Source: Peristeroidobacter agariperforans
Lineage (GTDB): Bacteria; Pseudomonadota; Gammaproteobacteria; Steroidobacterales; Steroidobacteraceae
Reading direction: 5' to 3'
Assembly (NCBI RefSeq): GCF_004138335.1
Contig: NZ_RYFW01000002.1
Location: forward strand, 663,501-727,500
DNA: 64,000 nt
Each line of letters starts with the position of its first letter. Positions within the stretch are counted from its first letter, which is position 1. Below, piece by piece: positions 1 through 9,641 of this stretch. A program made the translations under genes and the position numbers. The notes under the pieces are model-generated. The model made no database searches, was not told where the DNA came from, and saw only the letters and a program-made list of their open reading frames with translations.

Positions 1-963
1 CTGTCCGGTGCGCACGAGGTCGTGCTGGTGATGGCGAGCGACGGCACCGTCGCTGCCGACGTGCGTCCGCTGGTGCGCATGAATGTTTCTGTGATCGTCG
101 AGAAAGACGGTCGACGCGAACAGGGCTATGCGGGCACGGGCGGCCGCTACGGCTTTGCCAAATTTCTGGAAAAAGATCGTTGGAAAGAGCTGGTGCACGA
201 AGCGGTGCGCAGCGCACTGGTGAATGTCGACGCGATCCCTGCGCCGGCGGGCACGATGACTGTGGTGCTCGGCCCGGGCTGGCCCGGCGTGTTGTTGCAC
301 GAGGCCGTGGGTCACGGTCTGGAAGGCGACTTCAATCGCAAGGGCACTTCGGCGTTCTCCGGTCGCATCGGCGAACAAGTGGCTTCCGAGCTTTGCACCA
401 TCGTGGACGACGGCACGCTCGGCTCGCGTCGTGGCTCGCTGAACATCGATGACGAAGGTGTGCCGACCCAGTGCACGACACTCATCGAGAACGGCATCCT
501 GCGCGGTTACATGCAGGACAAGCTGAACGCGCGGCTGATGGGCGTCGCGCCGACCGGCAATGGTCGTCGCGAATCGTTCGCGCACATGACCATGCCGCGT
601 ATGACCAATACATACATGCTGGCTGGCAAGCACGACCCGCAGGAAATCATCGGCTCGGTGCAGAAGGGCTTGTATTGCCGCAACTTCGGCGGCGGCCAGG
701 TGGATATCACTTCCGGCAAGTTCGTGTTCTCCGCCAGCGAGGCTTACCTGATCGAGAACGGCAAGCTGGGCGCGCCGGTGCGCGGCGCCACGCTGATCGG
801 CAATGGCCCCGAGGTCATGCGCCGCGTGTCCATGGTCGGCAACGATCTGAAGCTGGACGAGGGCGTCGGCACTTGCGGCAAGGAAGGGCAGGACATCCCG
901 GTGGGTGTCGGTCAACCGACCCTGCGAGTCGATGGTTTGACCGTGGGCGGTACCGCAGCCTAG
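1..963 (+). CDS. tldD: Metalloprotease TldD, C-terminal part (cut by the window edge)
   Basis: Open from the first base in frame 1, so the true start lies upstream; about 320 C-terminal residues are visible. The zinc-protease signature [12 protein letters not shown] (H-E-x-x-x-H, bases 298-315) is the hallmark of TldD. TldD and PmbA/TldE form a cytoplasmic heterodimeric protease known from microcin B17 maturation and CcdA turnover. TldD carries the metal-binding HExxxH and PmbA lacks it, which matches the pmbA gene at 5072. The fragment ends at a TAG stop. The family assignment is secure; the substrate in this organism is unknown. Confidence 0.96.
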   Translation: MSGAHEVVLVMASDGTVAADVRPLVRMNVSVIVEKDGRREQGYAGTGGRYGFAKFLEKDRWKELVHEAVRSALVNVDAIPAPAGTMTVVLGPGWPGVLLHEAVGHGLEGDFNRKGTSAFSGRIGEQVASELCTIVDDGTLGSRRGSLNIDDEGVPTQCTTLIENGILRGYMQDKLNARLMGVAPTGNGRRESFAHMTMPRMTNTYMLAGKHDPQEIIGSVQKGLYCRNFGGGQVDITSGKFVFSASEAYLIENGKLGAPVRGATLIGNGPEVMRRVSMVGNDLKLDEGVGTCGKEGQDIPVGVGQPTLRVDGLTVGGTAA

Positions 964-1040
964 TCCTTTCGGTCTGCCGTTTCCCCGGACAGTGGCCGCG
1001 CTGCTAGGATGTCGCGGTCGCTGGCCGTGACCTTTTCCTT

Positions 1041-1268
1041 ATGTGGATTTCTCGTCCCATCTACGAGCTGCTGCCCTACCTGTACATGCTGGCAGGCGCC
1101 GGTCTGTTGGCCGGGGCGTGGCTGATCGAGACGGAAATCTGGCCCAGCATATTTCTTGGCGTGGGCGCGCTCAGCCTGATGGGCGGGCTGGTGTTATGGC
1201 TGCGCCGGAAGGACTATCGAACCAAGCAGGCCGAGTACGACAGTCGCTCGCTCGACGACAAGATCTGA
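1041..1268 (+). CDS. Small two-helix membrane protein, function unknown
   Basis: A 75-residue protein starting about 80 bp after tldD. Two hydrophobic segments (about residues 10-26 and 33-53) are followed by a basic RRKDYR stretch and a charged C-terminus, which suggests two membrane helices with the tail in the cytoplasm. I do not recognise a family. The ATG sits in a plausible position and the gene is followed almost at once by a convergent gene. It may be co-transcribed with tldD. Base use looks like its neighbours. A real small gene is likely, but nothing supports a specific role. Confidence 0.6.
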   Translation: MWISRPIYELLPYLYMLAGAGLLAGAWLIETEIWPSIFLGVGALSLMGGLVLWLRRKDYRTKQAEYDSRSLDDKI

Positions 1269-1278
1269 GGGCCGTGGC

Positions 1279-2676
1279 CTAGCGGCCGCCCCCGAGCTCA
1301 TTTGCCCGCTGCTCTTCCTCTTCGTCCTCTTCACGCTCGGCGTGTTCCGCCAGCGAGCCGCCTTCCTGCGCCAGCGTCGCCGCGTGACCGCGATCCGGGC
1401 CGTCGTGCAAGGGCGCAGCGTCGTCGTCCATTTCGTGGAACTGCGTGCGGCTGCGGTTGGTGCGCTCGTCGAAATACATGATCTCGTGCTGACCGATCTG
1501 CACGACGTCGCCGTCGTTCAGCATGCGGCGGCGGACGCGTTTGGAGCGCACGTAAATGCCGTTGGTGCTGTTCAGGTCTTCGAGCACCGAGGTGTGAATC
1601 GAAGTGATGATCTGCGCGTGATGACGGCTGATGTATTTGCTGTCGATCTGCAGATCGTTGTCGGGCGTGCGGCCGATGATGAACCGTCCCGGCGTGAGCT
1701 CGCGCTCGGCGATGGTCTGGCCGTTGAAGCCGACCAGGATGCGGCCGAGCACGATGCGGCGCGAACCGGTGCTCGGTTCTTCACCGCCGTTCATGCCCCC
1801 GTGCATGCCGCCATTCATGCTGCCCGGCATGCCGTGCAGTGCCTGTAACTTAACGGAACGCTCGGCGTATTCGACCCACTGCAGTTCTTCGACTGCCGCT
1901 TTCACATCGTCGACCGTCACGGAGGGCCGATCCTGTGCGAATGCCGCCATCATCGAGGTATCGGCGAGTGTGTTCACGAGACGTGGCACGCCGCCGGTGT
2001 AGCGGTAGATCAACGGGAATGTTTCCGGATCGAAAATCTGCCGGCCCTGCGAGCCCGCCACTTCCAGGCGATGCTGGATGTAGGCGGCCATATCGGTCTT
2101 GGACAGCGCGGTCAGATGGAAGCGCAGGCGGATACGTTGCGCCAGCTGCACCAGGCCAGGGCCGTTGAGCTTGTCGTTCAGCTCCGGCTGGCCGGCGAGA
2201 ATGATGCGCAGGACCTTCTCCTTGGTGGTCTCCACGCCCGAGAGCATGCGGATCTCTTCCAGCACCTTATGTGAAAGATTCTGCGCTTCGTCGACGATCA
2301 GCAGCACGCGGCGGCCGTTGGCGTATTGCTCGACCAGGAACTCGTTCAGGGTCGAGAGCAACTCGGCCTTCTTCATCTTGAACGGCGAAAAGCCGAACTG
2401 CACCAGCACGCTCTGCAGGAATTCGATCGCGGTGACCTGGGTCTGATTGATCTGTGCGACCACCACATCCTTCTCCAGCTCCTTCAGGAAGGTCTCGATC
2501 AGGGTGGTCTTGCCGGAGCCGATCTCGCCGGTGATGACGACGAAGCCATCGGTGAACCAGATGGTCGACTCCATGTACGCCTTGGCGCGCGCATGGTGCT
2601 TGGACAGGTACAGGAACTGCGGGTCCGGGGTGAGCCGGAAAGGCAATTCGTGCAGCTTGAACAGTTCTAGATACAT
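1279..2676 (-). CDS. ExeA/GspA-type AAA ATPase fused to a C-terminal FHA domain
   Basis: 465 residues. The N-terminus matches ExeA-like ATPases, with an FxLTPDPxF-type opening, Walker A GEIGSGKTT (about 50-58), Walker B LLIVDEAQ (125-132) and AGQPEL (161-166). A Met/Gly/His-rich linker (about 282-299) leads to an FHA domain (about 325-400) with GR (335-336), SRHH (350-353) and STNG (370-373), the phosphothreonine-binding loop residues. The C-terminus is strongly acidic. ExeA works with ExeB in secretin assembly across peptidoglycan, but no exeB or secretin gene is nearby, so that role is not implied. The FHA fusion suggests control by Ser/Thr phosphorylation (inference). Confidence 0.88.
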   Translation of the reverse strand: MYLELFKLHELPFRLTPDPQFLYLSKHHARAKAYMESTIWFTDGFVVITGEIGSGKTTLIETFLKELEKDVVVAQINQTQVTAIEFLQSVLVQFGFSPFKMKKAELLSTLNEFLVEQYANGRRVLLIVDEAQNLSHKVLEEIRMLSGVETTKEKVLRIILAGQPELNDKLNGPGLVQLAQRIRLRFHLTALSKTDMAAYIQHRLEVAGSQGRQIFDPETFPLIYRYTGGVPRLVNTLADTSMMAAFAQDRPSVTVDDVKAAVEELQWVEYAERSVKLQALHGMPGSMNGGMHGGMNGGEEPSTGSRRIVLGRILVGFNGQTIAERELTPGRFIIGRTPDNDLQIDSKYISRHHAQIITSIHTSVLEDLNSTNGIYVRSKRVRRRMLNDGDVVQIGQHEIMYFDERTNRSRTQFHEMDDDAAPLHDGPDRGHAATLAQEGGSLAEHAEREEDEEEEQRANELGGGR

Positions 2677-2836
2677 GCGGTTGGGTATCTGGTCCGTGGC
2701 CTGTCGAGGGCTTGGTGGGGAGGTGCCCCGGAAGCCCGCGATCGAGGCGGTGCAAGTTTACGCAAGAACCGGCGCCGGACACAAAAACACCGGCTCGATT
2801 CACCAGAATCTGGCGATGCGCCGGTTCCCGCTGGAG

Positions 2837-3919
2837 CTACATCTTCAGCCGGAGCAACTGCTGCAATGCCCTGTCCCTGGCGGTCGGCGATGGGGCGTTG
2901 ATGGTGCAATGTCCGAGCTTGCGGTTGGGCCGAGGTTCTTTCCCGTAGCTGTGAAAGTGTACGCCCGACACCTGCAGAATGTTCCCGAGCTCGGGAATGC
3001 TACCGATGAAGTTCATCATCGCCGAGTGACCGTTCGGACGCGTACTTCCGAGCGGCAATCCCAGAATGGCGCGCACATGATTTTCGAATTGACTGGTCTG
3101 CGCACCCTCGATGGTCCAGTGCCCGGAGTTGTGCACGCGCGGCGCCATCTCGTTGGCGATCAGCTTGCCGCCGCGCACGAAGAACTCGATGGTGAGCACC
3201 CCGGCGTAGTCGAGATGTTTCAACAGCCGGCGCATGTATGTTTCCGCCTGCTTCTGCAAAGAGGCATTGCGATACGGCGCGATTGAGTAACGCAAAATAC
3301 CCTGCGAATGTGTGTTCGCCGAGAGCGGATAAAACAAAGTTTCTCCGCGCGTGCTGCGCACGCCGATGATGGAAACCTCGCGCGAGAAATCGACGAAGCC
3401 TTCGTAGATCAACGGCACGGTGCCGAGCGTCTGCCAGGCAGTTTCGATGTCGGCGGGCTTCTTCAAATAGAACTGGCCGCGGCCGTCATAGCCGAGACGG
3501 CGAGTCTTGAGCACGCCGGGCAGGCCGATGTTTTCAACGGCGGCGCGCAGGTCTTCGATCGAGTCGACGGCCATGAACTCCGGCGTCGGAATCTTCAGCT
3601 GCCGGAACAATGTTTTCTCGTGCAACCGGTCCTGCGACGCACCGAGTGCTTGCACCGGCGGCAGGAAAGGTTTCTTGGCCGCGACTGGCTCGACCGCCGC
3701 AACCGGCACGTTCTCGACGTCGAAGGTCACGACATCGACTTCATCGGCCAGCTCCGCGAGCTTCGCCGCATCGTCGAAGGCACCCGGAATGATGCGGCCG
3801 ACCTGGCCGCCGGGCGCGTCGCTGCTCTGATCCAGGAACACGAAACGCAGGCCGAGCGGATAGCCCGCCAGGGCCAGCATGCGTCCCAGCTGGCCCGCAC
3901 CGATAATGCCGATTTTCAT
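2837..3919 (-). CDS. purK: 5-(carboxyamino)imidazole ribonucleotide synthase PurK
   Basis: 360 residues. The start is the ATG overlapping the purE stop (ATGA), which gives the family N-terminus [15 protein letters not shown], the dinucleotide-like fold entry of PurK. The ATP-grasp core follows, with [12 protein letters not shown] and the [13 protein letters not shown] signature typical of PurK. The enzyme makes N5-CAIR from AIR, bicarbonate and ATP in purine synthesis and hands it to PurE. Translational coupling to purE matches that partnership. Length is normal (about 355-380). Confidence 0.97.
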   Translation of the reverse strand: MKIGIIGAGQLGRMLALAGYPLGLRFVFLDQSSDAPGGQVGRIIPGAFDDAAKLAELADEVDVVTFDVENVPVAAVEPVAAKKPFLPPVQALGASQDRLHEKTLFRQLKIPTPEFMAVDSIEDLRAAVENIGLPGVLKTRRLGYDGRGQFYLKKPADIETAWQTLGTVPLIYEGFVDFSREVSIIGVRSTRGETLFYPLSANTHSQGILRYSIAPYRNASLQKQAETYMRRLLKHLDYAGVLTIEFFVRGGKLIANEMAPRVHNSGHWTIEGAQTSQFENHVRAILGLPLGSTRPNGHSAMMNFIGSIPELGNILQVSGVHFHSYGKEPRPNRKLGHCTINAPSPTARDRALQQLLRLKM

Positions 3920-4422
3920 GGCCGGGAAATGGAGGTGATGGACGGATCGGGATTGGCCAGCACGGTCGCGGTCTGGTCTGTCCGGAACTTGTCGAGGGCG
4001 GTACGCACCGGCTCGTATTTGTTGGCGAGGATGGAGGCGGCGAACAGCGCCGCATTGGTCGCGCCGGCCTGACCGATCGCGAGTGTGCCCACCGGAATGC
4101 CGGCGGGCATCTGCACGATGGACAGCAACGAATCGATGCCACTGAGCATCTTCGACTGCACCGGCACGCCCAACACGGGCAGGCTGGTCTTGGCGGCGGT
4201 CATGCCCGGCAAATGGGCAGCGCCACCGGCGCCGGCGATGATGACTTCCAGACCGCGCTCGCGCGCCGTTTCGGCGTACTCGAACAGCAAGTCCGGTGTG
4301 CGATGGGCCGAGACCACACGCGTCTCGAATGCGATTCCCAGGCGCTGCAGAGTGTCCGCGGCAGGCTGCAAAGTCTCCCAATCGGACTTCGAGCCCATGA
4401 TGATGCCAACTAACGGTTTCAT
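3916..4422 (-). CDS. purE: N5-carboxyaminoimidazole ribonucleotide mutase PurE
   Basis: 168 residues. The start was placed at [14 protein letters not shown] because this motif begins the family fold; an upstream in-frame ATG (4473) would add 17 non-conserved residues and overlap the preceding gene. SAHRTPD contains the catalytic histidine (about 40), and [14 protein letters not shown] is the substrate loop of class I PurE. The enzyme converts N5-CAIR to CAIR. It lies 13 bp after darP and overlaps purK by 4 bp, so darP-purE-purK appears to be one minus-strand operon. No clear Shine-Dalgarno precedes the start. Confidence 0.97.
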   Translation of the reverse strand: MKPLVGIIMGSKSDWETLQPAADTLQRLGIAFETRVVSAHRTPDLLFEYAETARERGLEVIIAGAGGAAHLPGMTAAKTSLPVLGVPVQSKMLSGIDSLLSIVQMPAGIPVGTLAIGQAGATNAALFAASILANKYEPVRTALDKFRTDQTATVLANPDPSITSISRP

Positions 4423-4435
4423 AAGGGGGATTGTA

Positions 4436-4963
4436 TCAGGGGGCTGTGTTCGACAGGGCGTCGCGTAAGACACGGAACAGCTCGCGACCGGCGGGCGTGA
4501 CCTTCTGCGCTGACTGCTGCTGTTCCTTGCGCGCCCGCTCGGTCAGTTTGCCGATGGCTTTGCTGTCGATGTGAGGAAACTCGGCGGCCAGAGCGACTAC
4601 GCCTTCGCCGCCTTCGCGCAATAACCGGTCGCGCCATTGCTCGATGCGATGAAAACGGATCGCTTCGACCCGTTCCCGGTCGCGCCTGGCTTCGAGCGCC
4701 TCTCTGATGGGCTCGGCGTCGATCTTGCGCATCAGCTTGCCGATGTACTGTTTCTGCCGGTACAGGCCACCATGGGCGGTGATCCGACGAGCCAGCAGCA
4801 CGGCGTCGCGCAGTTGTTCGGGCAGGGGCAGGGCGTCCAGCTCGCTATCCGACAGCTCGATCAACGCCTCGCCCAGCGCTTGCAGGTCGTCGCTCTGCCG
4901 CTTGCGCGCGCTTTTACTGGGGCGCTCGTCGTAGGAGCCGTCTTGGTCGGCGTCGTCGGTCAT
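4436..4963 (-). CDS. darP: Ribosome-associated protein DarP/YjgA (DUF615)
   Basis: 175 residues from the ATG at 4963 (MTDDADQDG), close to the usual length of about 180. The conserved segments [27 protein letters not shown] and the arginine-rich [13 protein letters not shown] are the DUF615 signature. DarP binds late 50S precursors and helps their maturation. An upstream in-frame start at 5080 would add 39 unconserved residues running through the pmbA start region, so the shorter form is preferred. It leads the purE-purK cluster. Confidence 0.92.
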   Translation of the reverse strand: MTDDADQDGSYDERPSKSARKRQSDDLQALGEALIELSDSELDALPLPEQLRDAVLLARRITAHGGLYRQKQYIGKLMRKIDAEPIREALEARRDRERVEAIRFHRIEQWRDRLLREGGEGVVALAAEFPHIDSKAIGKLTERARKEQQQSAQKVTPAGRELFRVLRDALSNTAP

Positions 4964-5071
4964 GTCAGGACAGGCCGTTTCTGGGGGCGCAAGGATGCGG
5001 GCATGGCGGCGACCATGCAAGTCGGCTGGTACTAGCGCCGGAGGCGACAGGCGCACTGATACAATCAAGCC

Positions 5072-6430
5072 ATGGCCCAAGTTCCCAGCACTTCATCCAC
5101 CCAGCTCAGCCACTCGCAACAGGACCTGCAGGACCTGGTTGCCCTTGCGATCGAGGAGGGGCGCAAGCTCGGCGCCACCGAATCCGAGGTCGGCGTCAGC
5201 GTCGACACCGGGCTGTCGGTCACCGCGCGCCTCGGCGAAGTCGAGACGCTCGAGTATCAACGCGATCGCGGCATGGGCATCACCGTCTATCGTGGCAAGC
5301 GCAAGGGGACGGCGAGCACCGCCGACCTGCGGCCGCAAGCAATTCGCGAGACCGTCGCGAAAGCATTCAGCATTGCTGGATTCACGGCGGAAGATGAGTG
5401 CGCGGGCTTGCCCGATCGCGAAGATCTCGCCACTGAGATTCCGGATCTGCAGTTGTCACATCCGTGGGGCATCGAGCCCGATGCGGCGCGCGATCTCGCG
5501 GTCGCTTGCGAGGCGGCGGCGCTCAAGGCTGACAAGCGTATCGGCAATTCCGAAGGCGCGACGCTGTCGAGTCATACAGGCCTGCGCGTGTTCGGCAATT
5601 CGCTGGGATTCCTCGCCGGCTTTCCCAGCAGCATTCATAGCCTGAGCTGTGTCGTCGTCGCTCAAGAGGATGGCGAGATGCAGCGGGACTACTGGTACAG
5701 CTCAGTGCGCGATTGGCGCGAGCTCGAAGATGGGGAATCGATCGGCAAGACGGCAGCGGCGCGCGCACTGCGTCGTTTGAACGCGAAGAAGCTGTCGACG
5801 CTGACCGCACCCGTGTTGTTCGTTCCCGAGCTGGCTCGTGGGCTCATGGGTCATTTTCTCGGTGCAATTCGCGGCGGCAGCCAGTATCGCCGCGCGTCGT
5901 TCCTGCTCGACGCTGCCGGTCAGCAAATCTTTCCATCGTGGCTGCAGATTTCGGAGCGGCCGCATATTCCCAAGGCGCTCGCCAGCTCGCCGTTCGATAG
6001 CGAAGGCGTGGTTACGCGCGATCGCGAGTTGATCAAGGATGGCGTGCTCACCGGGTACATCCTGAGCACCTACTCGGCGCGCAAGCTCGGCCTGCGCACC
6101 ACGGGCAATGCCGGTGGCGTGCACAATCTCATCGTGTCGCACGGCGCCGATGATTTCCAGGCGCTGCTGAAGAAGATGAACCGAGGCCTGATGGTGACCG
6201 AGCTGATGGGCCAGGGCATCAACGGCGTGACCGGCGACTATTCGCGCGGCGCCGCGGGCTTCTGGATCGAGAACGGCGAGATTCAATATCCGGTGAACGA
6301 GATCACCATCGCCGGCAACCTCAAGGACATGTATCGGGAAATCGTTGCCATCGGCAGCGACGTCGATGCGCGCGGCGGCATTCGGACCGGTTCGGTGCTG
6401 CTGGAGAAGATGACGATCGCGGGCGAGTAG
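5072..6430 (+). CDS. pmbA: Metalloprotease-associated protein PmbA/TldE
   Basis: 452 residues, the family's normal length. It contains RDRGMGITVYRGKRKG near residue 70, LLDAAGQQIFP in the middle and the C-terminal NLKDMYREIVAIGSD block that typifies PmbA. It lacks HExxxH, as expected for the non-metal subunit of the TldD/TldE protease. The partner tldD is about 4 kb upstream on the same strand, separated by an inverted block (ExeA-like to darP). The end converges with the YihY gene, leaving a 16 bp gap. Confidence 0.96.
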   Translation: MAQVPSTSSTQLSHSQQDLQDLVALAIEEGRKLGATESEVGVSVDTGLSVTARLGEVETLEYQRDRGMGITVYRGKRKGTASTADLRPQAIRETVAKAFSIAGFTAEDECAGLPDREDLATEIPDLQLSHPWGIEPDAARDLAVACEAAALKADKRIGNSEGATLSSHTGLRVFGNSLGFLAGFPSSIHSLSCVVVAQEDGEMQRDYWYSSVRDWRELEDGESIGKTAAARALRRLNAKKLSTLTAPVLFVPELARGLMGHFLGAIRGGSQYRRASFLLDAAGQQIFPSWLQISERPHIPKALASSPFDSEGVVTRDRELIKDGVLTGYILSTYSARKLGLRTTGNAGGVHNLIVSHGADDFQALLKKMNRGLMVTELMGQGINGVTGDYSRGAAGFWIENGEIQYPVNEITIAGNLKDMYREIVAIGSDVDARGGIRTGSVLLEKMTIAGE

Positions 6431-6446
6431 TCGCGAAGATCAAGTC

Positions 6447-7811
6447 TCATTGATTGGATGCGTGCTGACCGGGTATGTGATGGCCATGCGTGTGGTGCAC
6501 GACGCTGGTCTGTTCGACCAACTGCGCCACCGTCTTGCCCTTCAAGCTGTTCTGTAGCGCCTGCTCTGCAATCCGCGCCGCTTCCACTGCCGGTGCGACA
6601 TCTCTGCACTTGCTGAGGCGCGGGCCGGCGATGTCGTGACGCACGGCATCCAGCACGTCGCCCAGTTCGATCGTGTGCGGGTCGCGCGCCGGCACCCAGC
6701 TGTCGTCTTCCGCGACCAGCAGCAGCTTGCGATGTTCGAGCGCATCCAGGAGTGGCGTGAGCGCGGCGCCCGGCAGATCCAGATGTTCGGCGAGGCGATT
6801 CGTCGTCCAGCTGTGCTTTGCGGTTTGGTAGTCGCAGACGATGAGATACATGATGGACAGCGCGACCCGCTCGCGCATGCTCGAATTCAGCGCGATCACT
6901 TCGCGTCCTGGGCGCAGGTACTGCGGGTTCTGCACATAGAACGCCAGCTGCGCGCCGAGCAGCAGGATGAGCCAGGAAACATACAGCCAGATGAGCGCCA
7001 CGATGACGAAGGCGAAGCCGGCGTAGATGACCATGGTGGTGGTCGTGCTGGCGACGAACTGCGCCATCACCATGCCGCTGAAAGCCCATGCGGCTCCGGC
7101 AGACGCGCCGCCAATCAGCGCCGCACGCAACCGCACCTTCGTGTTCGGCACGAAGCCGTACATGAACGTGAACACGGCCGAGACCAGCAGATAGGGCGTG
7201 ATACGCCCCAGGATCAGCAGCATGGTGTCGAACGGCCGGTAGTGCGAGAGCGTTTCCACGAACGTGGTGCTGCCGAGCGTTGCGATCAATCCCAATGCCG
7301 CGACGATGACGGCCGGCCCGACCACCATGACGCTCAGATACTCGCTGAAGCGACGCCCGATGCTGCGGGGCTGCTCGACGCGCCACACGAAATTGAAGCT
7401 TTCCTCGACCTTCTGCACGGTCGAGATCAACGTGTAGAGCAGGAAGATCAAGCCGAGCGAGCCGAGTACGCCGCCGCGCACGTTGTCGACGAACGACATC
7501 ACCTGTTGAGTGATCTCGTAGGCGCGGTCGCCGAGCGGCTCCAGGAAGCTGTACAGTACCGGCTCGAGCTCGCGGTGATAGCCCAGGCCTTTGAGCACCG
7601 AGAAGGACAGGGCGATGATGGGCACGATCGACAGCAGCGTCGTGTACACCAGGCTCATGCCGCGAAGGGTGAGCTCGCCTCGGGCGATATCGCGCATCAG
7701 CGCATAGGGATAGCGCAGGATGCGCGTAAGTTTCCACAACGGCCGGCCGATGATGGATTCCGGCGGCTCGAACAGCCATTGTTCCAGGCGAGCTAGCAGC
7801 GGCGCGATCAT
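6447..7811 (-). CDS. YihY/UPF0761 (BrkB-like) inner-membrane protein with C-terminal helical domain
   Basis: About 454 residues from the ATG at 7811 (MIAPLLARLEQ); an ATG at 7829 would add six. The N-terminal 310 residues hold about six hydrophobic segments and the GMSLVYTTLLSIVPIIAL block typical of YihY/BrkB (formerly misnamed RNase BN). A soluble part (about 325-454) resembles a small winged-helix-like region and ends in a histidine-rich tail (HHTHGHH). Function in this family is not settled. It is divergent from the binding-protein gene at 7853, so both promoters must lie in the 41 bp between them or inside the coding ends. Confidence 0.88.
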   Translation of the reverse strand: MIAPLLARLEQWLFEPPESIIGRPLWKLTRILRYPYALMRDIARGELTLRGMSLVYTTLLSIVPIIALSFSVLKGLGYHRELEPVLYSFLEPLGDRAYEITQQVMSFVDNVRGGVLGSLGLIFLLYTLISTVQKVEESFNFVWRVEQPRSIGRRFSEYLSVMVVGPAVIVAALGLIATLGSTTFVETLSHYRPFDTMLLILGRITPYLLVSAVFTFMYGFVPNTKVRLRAALIGGASAGAAWAFSGMVMAQFVASTTTTMVIYAGFAFVIVALIWLYVSWLILLLGAQLAFYVQNPQYLRPGREVIALNSSMRERVALSIMYLIVCDYQTAKHSWTTNRLAEHLDLPGAALTPLLDALEHRKLLLVAEDDSWVPARDPHTIELGDVLDAVRHDIAGPRLSKCRDVAPAVEAARIAEQALQNSLKGKTVAQLVEQTSVVHHTHGHHIPGQHASNQ

Positions 7812-7852
7812 GCGAGCGCAGCCTGACACGCGTGCGCCGACCGAGCAAGTTT

Positions 7853-8671
7853 ATGAATTACGCCTCTGGCAACTTTCCTTCCCGCATCGTCTGCCTCACC
7901 GAGGAGACCACTGAAACGCTGTACCTGCTGGAAGAGGACTGGCGCATCGTAGGTATTTCTGGCTTCACGGTGCGGCCGCCGCGCGCCCGCAAGGAGAAGC
8001 CCAAGGTGTCGGCGTTCACCAGCGCCAAAGTCGATCGGATCCGCGAACTCGAGCCCGATCTGGTGCTCGGCTTCTCCGACCTGCAGGCCGACATCGCCGC
8101 CGACCTGGTGCGCCACGGGCTGAACGTTCACATTTTCAATCACCGCGACATCGCCGGCATCTTCGGCATGATCGGCATCCTCGGCGGCATGATCGGTTGC
8201 GAGGCCAAGGCGGCGCAGCTGTGCGCGAGGCTCGCAGCGAATCTGGACAGCATCCGCGCATCGGCGGCGCAGTTCACGACCCGGCCGCGCGTTTACTTCG
8301 AGGAATGGGACGAGCCGATGATTTCGGGGATCCGCTGGGTGTCGGAACTGATCGGCGTCGCCGGCGGCGACGATTGTTTCGACGACAACTCCCGTCAGTC
8401 GCTGGCCAAGAATCGCATCATCGCCGATCCGCAGGAGGTCGTGCGGCGCGCGCCCGATATCATTCTGGGGTCCTGGTGCGGCAAGAAATTTCAGCCCAAG
8501 AGCGTGGCTGCACGCGAAGGCTGGGGCGAAGTGCCGGCGGTCGCCGACGCGCAGCTGCACGAGATCAAGTCATCGATTATTTTGCAGCCCGGGCCGGCGG
8601 CGCTGACCGACGGCATTGCCGAGATTCACAACATCTTCAAGGCGTGGCAGGCGAGCCGAGCGGCGCGTTGA
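7853..8671 (+). CDS. BtuF-like (TroA-fold) ABC-type substrate-binding protein without a signal peptide
   Basis: 272 residues from the ATG at 7853 (an ATG at 7832 adds seven). SRIVCLTEETTETLYLL, GISGFTVRPPRAR and RIRELEPDLVLGFSDLQ match the cobalamin/iron-siderophore binding protein superfamily (COG0614). No signal peptide or lipobox is visible, and no permease or ATPase gene is adjacent, so export and a transport role are unproven. Such orphan homologues are common. It may be a cytosolic corrinoid-binding or sensing protein (inference). The 3' end overlaps the convergent histidine kinase gene by 35 bp. Confidence 0.82.
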   Translation: MNYASGNFPSRIVCLTEETTETLYLLEEDWRIVGISGFTVRPPRARKEKPKVSAFTSAKVDRIRELEPDLVLGFSDLQADIAADLVRHGLNVHIFNHRDIAGIFGMIGILGGMIGCEAKAAQLCARLAANLDSIRASAAQFTTRPRVYFEEWDEPMISGIRWVSELIGVAGGDDCFDDNSRQSLAKNRIIADPQEVVRRAPDIILGSWCGKKFQPKSVAAREGWGEVPAVADAQLHEIKSSIILQPGPAALTDGIAEIHNIFKAWQASRAAR

Positions 8672-9629
8672 TGGTGAAATAAAACGTCGCGCCTTCGTTC
8701 ACCTGGGCCTCGGCCCAGATGCGCCCGCCGTGGCGTGCGATGACGCGCTGGGCGGTCACCAGCCCGATGCCGCTGCCCTGGAATTCCGCGTCCGGGTGCA
8801 GCCGCTGGAACGGCACGAACAGTTTGTTCGCATAAGCCATGTCGAAGCCGACGCCGTTGTCACGTACGAAGTAGATGTGACCGCCGGTGACGCCGGTTTG
8901 CACGCCGACGGTCACGGCTGGCTGTTCGGCCTTGATCGTGAATTTCCAGGCGTTCCCGAGCAAACAGTCCATGGCAATACGGAGCAATCGCGCATCGCCT
9001 TCGACGTGCATGTTGGGTGCGATGTCGAGTTGCACGTTGTGACTCGGATGTTTCTCTCGCAGCGCTGCCGCGGCGTCTATACAGACTTGGGTGAGATTGA
9101 CCGGCCGAATGGCCAGCTCCGCCGTACTGATGCGCGACAAGCCAAGCAGCGCCTCGATGAGGCTCGACATGCGCTGACTCGCATCGTGAATGCGCCGCAG
9201 ATAGTGCAGCGACTTTTCATCCAGCTGTTCGGCGGCGGTTTCCTGAAGGATCTGACTGAAGCCCGACAGGCTGCGCAGCGGTGCGCGCAGGTCGTGAGAG
9301 ACGGCGTAAGCAAACGACTCCAGCTCGCGATTCGCCGCCTGCAGCTGACGCGTGCGCTCGACCACACGCTTTTCCAGCTCGGCATTCATCTGCTGCACTT
9401 CGCGCTGGGATTCGAGCAGCGCGGAGACGGCAGCATCGTCGCGCCGTTTGTGTCGACGGAGCAGGATGTACAGCAGGACCGCGGAGCCGAGGATGGCGAG
9501 CCAGCCCTTGCTGGTGTGCAAGAGCTGCAGCGTTTCGGGATCCAGGTCCAGCCACGCCAGCCAGCGATCGGTCACGAATATCCAGAGGATGCCAGCCGCC
9601 AGATAGATCAGTGCGATCGTTCTTGGCAT
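8637..9629 (-). CDS. Membrane sensor histidine kinase
   Basis: 330 residues. Two membrane segments (about 5-19 and 43-57) flank a short loop, then a coiled coil (65-105). The H-box FAYAVSHDLRAPLRS carries the phosphorylated His112, followed by the N-box with Asn226, the G1 box DNGVGFD (257-263) and GSGIGL (285-290). It therefore has the dimerisation and ATPase parts of a two-component kinase but no sizeable sensory domain. No response regulator gene is adjacent. It lies 12 bp downstream of purC on the same strand, so the two may be co-transcribed. Signal and partner are unknown. Confidence 0.92.
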   Translation of the reverse strand: MPRTIALIYLAAGILWIFVTDRWLAWLDLDPETLQLLHTSKGWLAILGSAVLLYILLRRHKRRDDAAVSALLESQREVQQMNAELEKRVVERTRQLQAANRELESFAYAVSHDLRAPLRSLSGFSQILQETAAEQLDEKSLHYLRRIHDASQRMSSLIEALLGLSRISTAELAIRPVNLTQVCIDAAAALREKHPSHNVQLDIAPNMHVEGDARLLRIAMDCLLGNAWKFTIKAEQPAVTVGVQTGVTGGHIYFVRDNGVGFDMAYANKLFVPFQRLHPDAEFQGSGIGLVTAQRVIARHGGRIWAEAQVNEGATFYFTINAPLGSPATP

Positions 9630-9641
9630 GCGCGCGGCGAG

